NCBI GenBank assembly: GCA_963920765.1 | Contig: OY987242.1 | Location: 6,536,789-6,600,788, forward strand | Reading direction: 5' to 3' | Source: Ulota crispa | Lineage: Eukaryota; Streptophyta; Bryopsida; Orthotrichales; Orthotrichaceae | Length of the DNA stretch: 64,000 nucleotides | Part shown: positions 57,330 through 64,000 of the stretch, piece by piece | Numbering within the stretch: position 1 is the first letter of the stretch | Layout: every line of letters begins with the position of its first letter | Notes under the pieces: generated by a model | Seen by the model: the letters and a program-made list of their open reading frames with translations, nothing else | What the model was told of the DNA's origin: nothing | Databases searched by the model: none | Program-made: the position numbers and the translations under genes

Positions 57330-60300
57330 GCCAAACATCAACACCAGAGGAACTATATGAGTGGACAGTGGAGATGATCAGATCATTTGTAGCTAGCCAG
57401 TATTGAGATCGTCTCGTACTATCTTACAACAATACATCTTCCAGCACTAGCACGGATCTAAAATTTGTGAAACCACATCGTCTGAAGAGAATGGCTCATC
57501 AGGGTGATCAGGTATGCTCTCAAATCGCTTAGCTTCTAAATGTTCGGTGTTACTGTTGGATCCCCTGATCCATGACTGTCAAGTGGTGGCCGTTAGAGAA
57601 TCATCAAACCAATGTCAATTCCGGTACTCATGCGAGGTCAAAAGTTGTGACATATTTCGTCACAAAGGTCTCATTTCGGTTCACAAACTAGGAACGGTAT
57701 AGATTTTGGGTTCAGGTCGCGAACAGGGCAAAAGTAACGGCATTTCGCGAAGATATAGAAATTGACTTAGTCTTATTTGAAATGTTGTAAATGGTGAGGT
57801 TGGTGAGGGAAATGCTAGACTCTCGTGGAAGTGCAAAATAAATTCCTCACAAGGAATCCACTATTGGACTCTTATGCTTTCACTGATGAGCGCCTGGTAG
57901 AGCGTAGGTTGTGTGACCTCCTTTTGCAATGATGTAGCAGCTTTGAGTCTGTATGAATCGAATCTAAGTGCATGTTGTGATGGAATTGTGCTGCAGACAG
58001 GATGGAATGCATCGACTGAAAATACCGATACCAGAGACATGGAGAATCTGCTAGAGCAGCCTGAGTCAAATGATGACTACGTAATATTCACTCACTGTAC
58101 CATTTAAATCCAAAAAACATGTGCCTACAATCATGGTTGTCACCTTGGATCGCTCGTCCGTCTTCTCGCCTGTCTGCCCAAAGTGCCCGATAGAGCATTT
58201 GAGCTTATGAGTTGATTTCAAAAAATGATAAAAAAGAAAAAAAGAAAAAAAAAAGAGCTTATTTTGTATATGCTAATGAGTAATGACACTCATTGTTGTC
58301 AACATGAAGTCAGTCAAAATGTGGATTTAAAGGCATATCATGTAGTAAAGATGAAAAATAATAAATCAATTTTTCCTTTTGTAGGTCAAAAACCATAAAA
58401 ATGCCCAAAAAAGTAAGAGAGCGGATGGAACCATGCTTATAATGTTAATGTTGCTTGATTAGCAAGATTCAGAGCTCCAAAATTGCAACACTAGATTGAG
58501 CAAAGCTGTGAAAACTAGGACAGATCTAGAAAATTTAGATAAACGGAATTAATGTACCAAAATGGTGACATATCTTCACAAAAGTCAACGGAAGTCTCAA
58601 TCCGGAAACTAGGAAGGATATAGAGTTTGGAATGACATACCGCCATTTTATTTAAAGTGACGTTTCTAGCTTTGCAATTCAAAGAGAGCATCCTGAAGAG
58701 TACCTATTTCCGCCCAGTTAACAGAATTGACATTGTTCAGAGCTTCTGATCAATGACAAAAAGTATCACATGCGGACTCCGGAGGATGTTAATCTCCGGT
58801 TTACCCCTCTTTACACCCTACATGCTTGTTCGATTAGAGAGTGATAGGGGATAGTTTGAAACTAAGATTCCACTTGGTGGTGCAGTATCTTCCTTGGCAC
58901 CCTGTTTATATCATAAAAGAAGCTCATGGTCATTTTCGTACTTTTGTCTTGATTTCAGTGAAAATGCTCTAGTTGAGTCAGCTCCCTCAAACTACATCAG
59001 TCTCAATGTTTAGAGCTCGGGGCACGTAAGTGTCATGAGCATCCCTATTTTTAGAGCTCTGAGTCAAAATTGGTGCTCATAATGACACCATTTTAACAAA
59101 TGCTACATGGCCGTTTAGGCAGTCGAATAAGCCACTCTTCACTCTGCAGGACCTAATCTATAGAATTTTCAACTTTGAGAGCCTTCAGCTTTGATTTGTC
59201 ATGTAAAGGAGAATGAGTCAACATATAGAACGGAGGTTTGTAAACTAGATGTCGTTTGGGATGCTTGTCTAGATCTGGGTTGATTTGGAGCTGGTTCTGG
59301 TACGCTCACGTCCAAATCTTGATCTTAACCTGCCTTAGATTTTTTAGCTCTAAAGTCTCAGGTTTCATTTGGGAATTCAGAAACGTCCTAGAACATCTGG
59401 AAGTCCTATTTCTTAGCACTTGATCGGGGAATTGAACCAAGCTGATGTTTTCTTTTATGGGAAATGATATATGCACACCGGGGGTTGATATTTGCACACC
59501 CCCGGATAAGTTTTAGATTTCTACCATCATAATTTGAGAATTTTGAATTCAGATTTGGACTTAGAGATTTAGCCTAGAACCATAGAAAAAGTTGCAATTT
59601 AACAACATTCAATGAAAAAGTTTAACTAAGGAGAAAAGTGTTACTTTTACTTTTATTTGTAAAAAAAAATAAACTATTTCATTGGGTGTTGTTGAATTAC
59701 AACTAGGTAGAAATCTAAAACTTAGCCCGGGGTGTGCAAACATCAACCCCCAATGTGCATATGACAACCCCCGATGTGCATATATCAATTCTTTATTATA
59801 ACAAAAATGACCATGATTCGTTCCTTGAACAACACAAGATAGTCATGCGAGAATTCATTTTATTTTCTTAAATAGGCTGAATTTAAACTACCAAATAGGT
59901 AGAGTTCAACTCTGCAAAGCTCCAGAAATTAAGATGAGAAAAACTTAGTGTTGATACATGTTCTAGGTCCTTGTGACGCCATTTCTAATGAAACTTATGT
60001 TAGCACTCAACTCAAAGGAGAAAGTGAGAAAATAATTCACACAAATTGAGTATGAAAATAGAGGTACCTGACTGTACAAATTCCTCAGTCTATTTTCATG
60101 ATCAGTGAGGTCACTGGAGGGATAGTCGGGATACTGATTTTAACACTCAAGAGGAGGGAAATATATTCCTAATTCTTTATACTTAAAATTTTGCACAAAC
60201 TGAAAATCTCATTTTTGCAAAATGTTGAGCATATCTGCTTGAACATCATTGATTCTTATCAAACATGTATCTTATACAAGGATCTTGGAATCTGGCCTGC

Positions 60301-62147
60301 AGTGAATTGTCTACAGAACTTGGTAATCGATAGGTACAATAGTTAATACAAATACGCTGATCCAGAGCAGTTACAAGAGTCTTCTACCTTCCTGATAAAG
60401 GAAACGCATATCGAAATCTGATATTTATTTCTTTGTCTTCTAAACTTTCTGCAGACAATTACCGATATCCATGTCCCTGACCTATTCAGATTGCCCCGCC
60501 AAGTCCAGCGTCTCAAGAACGAGCTGCACAGAAAATTCAGTAAGAATTTGCTTATATTTTTTCTGTCTACTAAGCTGGACCTGAATTCTTGATGCATAAG
60601 GAATTGAAATCTAGGGAAAATTTCATGGATACCCCTGACATAGATACCCTGCTTTTTCAGAAACTACACAAATACCCTTGGACCAAAATTTTCAAGCATT
60701 TATTTTGTTGTGCATGACACTTCCCTTCTTCCTTTGTGCACACGTTGTTTCTTTTTTCTTCATTACATTCCCTTCTTTAGCATTGGTCATGATAGAAGTA
60801 CAAGCACAACAAATAGATGCCTAAAAATCATGACCCAAGGGTATTTGTGTAATTTCTGAAAAAGCACGGGTATCTATGTAAACATTGCAAACTTTTGGGG
60901 TATCCAAGAAATTTTCCCTGAAATCTATATCATCTGTAGACATACCTAGGGAGGTTCACCTTTGAACATTCAAGTATTCAACCATCACACGCACTAGGAG
61001 AAAGGGGGGAATAGAATAACACCGCTTATCATTTTTGGGATGTCAATTGTTTGGTTAAGGTTTTTGAATTGCAAAGAACACCTTTAGTTATATAAATTTA
61101 TTAAAAACTTGGCACCAGGAAAAGACAATCGGATGAGTTCCAAGTGTGTCAGTTTACAACATGTTATTTATTAATTTGTACCATTTGGTACCTCACCTTA
61201 ATCCAAAATTGCCACTTAATTCAAATTAAGGAGGTCATTTGAAACCTAGATAATGAACTTATGTCCAAAATTTCAGGAGTTAATGAACTTTCTGTCCAAA
61301 AAGAGCTTATTTCTGGATAATGTATATCTCATTTTATTGCAAAACAATCAACAAATTCCCAATTCAATGATTATGGCGTTCTCTGGAAAAAAGAATCAGA
61401 AATCCCACTTTGTACGCTTTTTCCCAAATTAACGAGTAACACGTTTACGCCCTTTTTCTTTAAGTGCATGAGTCCCCAAACCCACCTGACTAGGACAGGA
61501 AATATATACAAAGCGGATAATGAAACAATCACGGGCGCCAAAGTGTGAGAACAGAGGGATGCATATAAATTGCCTACTCTCAATTCAGATAATTCGGCGG
61601 TATTCATGCACATGTTAAACTGGTGACATAAAATTCTCTAAGGCCAAGTCTCAGTCTTAGAAACTAGGAACTGCATTGATTTCAGTTCAGGGTGGGCATA
61701 AATGGAGCCAAAGTAACGGCATGCTGCTATTTTATCCAAATTGAAGTTCCTATAGTTTTTCTTAGAGTAAAAATTATACAAACAAGCCCTTGTGCAACAA
61801 CATAATAGTTAGCTGTGGTTTAACCTTCCCCAGGGTCAGTGAAATGTCTCGGTTTCAATTACTTTGATGTCTACGGAGAAGCTAATACGAATTTTGGTCA
61901 CTCGTGGAAATGAACCACATTCCTTCACCTTGTGAAGTTATATGTATATATATATATATATCCATGTTTTGATTAATATTCTGGCCATGAATGAACTGGT
62001 TTGGTTGCAGATATAAACGTCGTGACCGAACGTCCTCAAGACTGCAACCAGGACGACGTCATCCGTGTGGAAGGCTACGATATCGATCCAGACACTTTGC
62101 TCAGCACCGTTCGGCGCTATGATGCAAGGGCCTCTGTTTTACACTAA
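57330..62147 (+). CDS. 3' part of an unidentified spliced gene or young pseudogene
   Basis: Four candidate exons join in one frame with GT-AG borders: 57330-57511, 57997-58080, 60455-60539 and 62011-62147. The product contains, in order, TPEELYEWTVEMIRSFVAS, KPHRLKRMAHQGDQ, TDTRDMENLLEQPESNDDY, TITDIHVPDLFRLPRQVQRL, KNELHRKFNINVVTERPQD and VIRVEGYDIDPDTLLSTVRR, ending RYDARASVLH before a stop. Phases agree at every junction (0, 0, then split after one base). I do not recognise the family. Within the first exon a single TGA at 57404-57406 breaks an otherwise open frame; it could mark a pseudogene, a sequence error or a mis-set exon. Upstream exons and the start are not found. Introns hold T, L, Q and H repeats. 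Confidence 0.5.
57625..57745. repeat. T repeat, copy 2
   Basis: It shares TCACAAAGGTCTCA, AACTAGGAACGGTATAGATT and AAAGTAACGGCAT with the other T copies. It lies in the intron between the first two candidate exons of the 57.3-62.1 kb gene. Confidence 0.5.
58130..58415. repeat. L repeat, copy 3
   Basis: It starts ATCATGGTTGTCACCTTGGA and follows L1 and L2 (CAACATGAAGTCA, GTGGATTTAAAGGCATATCA, AAAAATGCCC). It is intronic to the unidentified gene. Confidence 0.7.
58550..58650. repeat. T repeat, copy 3
   Basis: It shares GGTGACATATCTTCACAAA and GGAAACTAGGAAGGATATAG with the other copies. It is intronic. Confidence 0.5.
59465..59787. mobile_element. Q, fold-back element
   Basis: TGATATATGCACACCGGGGG pairs with CCCCCGATGTGCATATATCA, and AAGTTTTAGATTTCTACC pairs with its complement near 59706. 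The right arm carries an extra CCCCCAATGTGCATATGACA unit, a small internal duplication. The middle weakly resembles the P repeats. Confidence 0.8.
60612..60919. mobile_element. H-family fold-back, intronic copy
   Basis: It begins TAGGGAAAATTTCATGGATA and ends TATCCAAGAAATTTTCCCTG. The loop TTTTGTTGTGCATGACACTT and AACAAATAGATGCCTAAAAA match other H copies. It lies in the last intron of the unidentified gene, 73 bases after the exon donor. Confidence 0.85.
61608..61745. repeat. T repeat, copy 4
   Basis: It shares GGTGACATA, TTAGAAACTAGGAACTG and GGAGCCAAAGTAACGGCAT with copies 1-3. It is intronic. Confidence 0.5.
61938..61962. repeat. (TA)n microsatellite
   Basis: About ten TA units lie 49 bases before the final candidate exon. 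Confidence 0.85.
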
Positions 62148-62275
62148 TCAATGCATGGCCACATGTCAGCCATAGCCGAAGTAATATTATTCCGATTATA
62201 CGTGTTATACTGTCTTTCATTAGATTATAAATAGGACTAAATTCCTACTAACTACACCAGATAGTGTGTCTCAAC

Positions 62276-62557
62276 AATTAGGTTGCCTTACCTTGGCAAA
62301 GATTATCTCATGACTCATTCTTGGTCACTTGGAGGGACATGCAACTCTCTTTATGTTTTAGTTACTACTAGTTCTATCTAAAGTTCTAGCTTCCCTGCTC
62401 TCTAGTTGTGGCATTTGTTGCTACTTCCAACCATTGATTGTTGATTGCTTGCTCCATTATTAATTGCAATAATTATTGACGGACGTTATTGTATGCTTGG
62501 TAAATATTTAAATTGTGTGAAATGTTGATAAATTAGTATGGGGCAACCTAAATGCAC
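62276..62557. mobile_element. N-family fold-back, copy N3
   Basis: It begins ATTAGGTTGCC and ends GGGGCAACCTAAATGCAC. The left half is the inverse of the right half of N1 (TCACTTGGAGGGACATGCAA). It is non-coding. Confidence 0.65.
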
Positions 62558-62610
62558 TGTATGGTGTAGTAGAGATAAAGCATGTCCATTTTCAGCTTTA
62601 CCTAGGTGTT

Positions 62611-62874
62611 ATAAGGGGAAACTTCTCCCGCATGCATGCAAGAAATACTCATATATGTAATGAAATTTTTAGGCGTTTGCTTTGTTGTGCACAACACTTC
62701 CTTTTCCTTTGTGCACAGAAAGAAGCAATGTACACACAAAGGGAGAAGGAAGTGACATGCACAATGGAACAAACGCTTGAAAATTATGGTCCGAGAGTAT
62801 TTGTGCAATTTCTGAAAAACTTTGGGCATTACACAAATATTGCAAACTTCAAGAGTATCAGTCAAATTTTCCCT
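62611..62874. mobile_element. H-family fold-back, copy 6
   Basis: It starts ATAAGGGGAAACTTCTCC and ends AGTCAAATTTTCCCTT. The loop includes TTTGTTGTGCACAACACTTC and CAAACGCTTGAAAATTATGG. Outer arms are eroded. The frames on each strand are palindrome shadows. Confidence 0.7.
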
Positions 62875-63644
62875 TGTATTTACTACTGGTGCACTGCCAA
62901 CATTTCTATGGATGAATATGGAATCTTCTTCTTGCACAAACAAACACTTATTATTACAGAAGAAGAACGTAGATTTTATATCCATTTGAATGGAATAGCT
63001 AATTTTGGAGACGTTATTTTTTTGGATTAAATACCTCTCGATTTTTAAAAAATTGGTCTTGTTACAAGTTTATAAGAAATCTGAAGAAAGAAATGCAGTT
63101 ACGAAACCGATTTTTGTAGGCAATATGTTGAGAATTTGTTATGAATTGCTTACAATTGATTAGTGACTAAATAACAACGTAGTCAAAATACAAATTATTC
63201 TGGAAGAGGCAGCTTCAATCTTGAAGCCAATCCTGCAAAAACAAAAAACAACAGAGATAAATTAGAGTTTCTTGGAGATGATTCCACTATCTATTGCCAT
63301 ACGAACATATGCTGGCATTGGTCTTTAATAGTTCACCAATCTTCAAAATGACATGGACTCAAAAGGCATCACCTCAATCTCAGCTCTACCCATTTTGCTT
63401 CTTCTTATTTTTTAGAAGGATAATCATGTATGAATTCTTACAAGAATTTAAGTGACATTGCGGTTAATAAAAAAAAAACTGCAATTTCTTGAAACACATA
63501 CATGCCTAAAAGTTCAATCGAGTTTGTTGAGTTCCATATTCAAAAAGTGGAAAAACATAATTTGACCATATTCGCAACTTTTCATATGCGTAGATTATCT
63601 ACATGGCATTTGATATCAGGGTTTGTCGTATCAAAACCAAAAGA
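62875..63644. other. AT-rich intergenic DNA
   Basis: No exon, inverted repeat or other family member is seen. Confidence 0.4.
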
Positions 63645-63683
63645 TTAAAAAAGGGAATTGATATATGTATAGTCGGGTACAGT
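63645..63683. repeat. S-like terminus and TACAGT boundary of a Tc1-like remnant
   Basis: AAAAAAGGGAATTGATATAT resembles the S terminus at 50681-50705. Eight bases after the shared part, TACAGT (63678-63683) would fit a Tc1-type end inside a TA target. Which of the two is the true boundary of the transposase remnant cannot be decided, because the other end lies outside the window. Confidence 0.4.
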
Positions 63684-63898
63684 AATCTTATGAAATATGA
63701 ATTTTTTTGCAGTGAAATTTCAGCCAACAATTCAACAATTTTAAGAAGTCATATCTTCCTCAAAAATTGTTTAATTTTGAAACTGCAAATTGCATTGGAA
63801 TCACACAGAATTGACAGAAGAGTACTACATGATTTGATAAAAAAACTGAAGTTTTACAAATGATAAAAAAAGTTTGGCTACTTCCTATATTGTATTTA

Positions 63899-64000
63899 TC
63901 ATCTAGTACTTCCACCTCTTGCAGAAATCACCGCTTGAATTGATTGGGCATACTTGTAATAAGAGTTTTTAGTTGCTCCATGGATACCTCATCCCATACT
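63899..64000 (-). pseudogene. Tc1-like transposase, C-terminal fragment with frameshift
   Basis: Read on the minus strand, the window edge gives VWDEVSMEQLKTLITSMPNQ, then a one-base frame slip, then AVISARGGSTR and a TGA at 63899-63901. Tc1-family transposases typically end in an L..LI.SMP.R...VI.AKGG.TKY pattern, so family assignment is good even for this short piece. The DDE catalytic core lies beyond the window. The frame slip, and the missing lysine and tyrosine at the end, indicate decay. About 215 bp of 3' sequence follow before the possible TACAGT end. Confidence 0.75.

Noticed and set aside
61345..61455. Two C-type right ends in tandem (TATGGCGTT and GAGTAACACGTTT)
   Set aside because: No matching left end was found, so I do not call an element; it is probably a deletion remnant.
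62602..63030. Long overlapping frames on both strands near 62.6-63.0 kb
   Set aside because: They are by-products of an H-family palindrome, whose arms keep similar frames on both strands.
1..64000. CRISPR arrays, prokaryotic operons, rRNA or tRNA genes
   Set aside because: No regularly spaced short repeats, ribosome binding sites, cloverleaf-like sequence or rRNA was seen; the gene structure is spliced and eukaryotic.

Overview
The window looks like nuclear DNA of a land plant. The only confidently recognised gene, on the + strand at about 33.6-42.2 kb, is a six-coding-exon NPH3/RPT2-type BTB protein, a family of land plants and their closest algal relatives. Long UTRs with CT/GA, GCTG and GATA microsatellites and a long leader intron suggest a bryophyte or another seedless plant. 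That placement is an inference with low confidence; no species can be named from the sequence.

The rest is gene-poor, AT-rich DNA packed with short non-autonomous DNA transposons (MITEs) and fold-back elements, many nested in one another. I use letters for families. A/B: TTAA-flanked elements with CCCC(T)AARSG termini (piggyBac-like by end and target site). C: AACACCATATT termini with 4-bp target duplications. D, E and F: TA-flanked elements ending AGGTAG or AGGTG. G, V and H: TA-flanked or partly TA-flanked elements ending RGGAAAAT. I, J and S: other TA-flanked inverted-repeat elements. M and Q: large fold-backs. N: GTTTAGGTTG ends. K, L, O, P and T: dispersed repeats without clear ends.

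Layout. 0-8.7 kb: A elements, E1, and the M1 fold-back interrupted by an A element. 8.7-15.5 kb: I, D1, A, F, O, M2, J, K and N copies. 15.5-23 kb: mostly plain AT-rich DNA with a degenerate 180-bp tandem array, E2 and a tandem duplication. 23-33.4 kb: B1 with a nested C element, an O tandem pair, A/J/H/K composites, and G1 with nested D2. 33.4-42.3 kb: the NPH3-like gene, with an H element in intron 3. 42.3-57 kb: B2, V, D, L, K, C, S, A and R, including a three-deep nest at 54.3-55.8 kb. 57.3-62.1 kb: the 3' part of a second spliced gene or young pseudogene of unknown function, with repeats in its introns. At the right edge, on the - strand, lies the C-terminal end of a Tc1-like transposase with a frameshift. 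It is the only transposase coding sequence I could find in the window.

The gene content suggests no joint pathway. The most informative content is the transposon stratigraphy. Because family members interrupt each other, several insertions can be ordered and their target duplications read against paralogous empty sites inside this same window.
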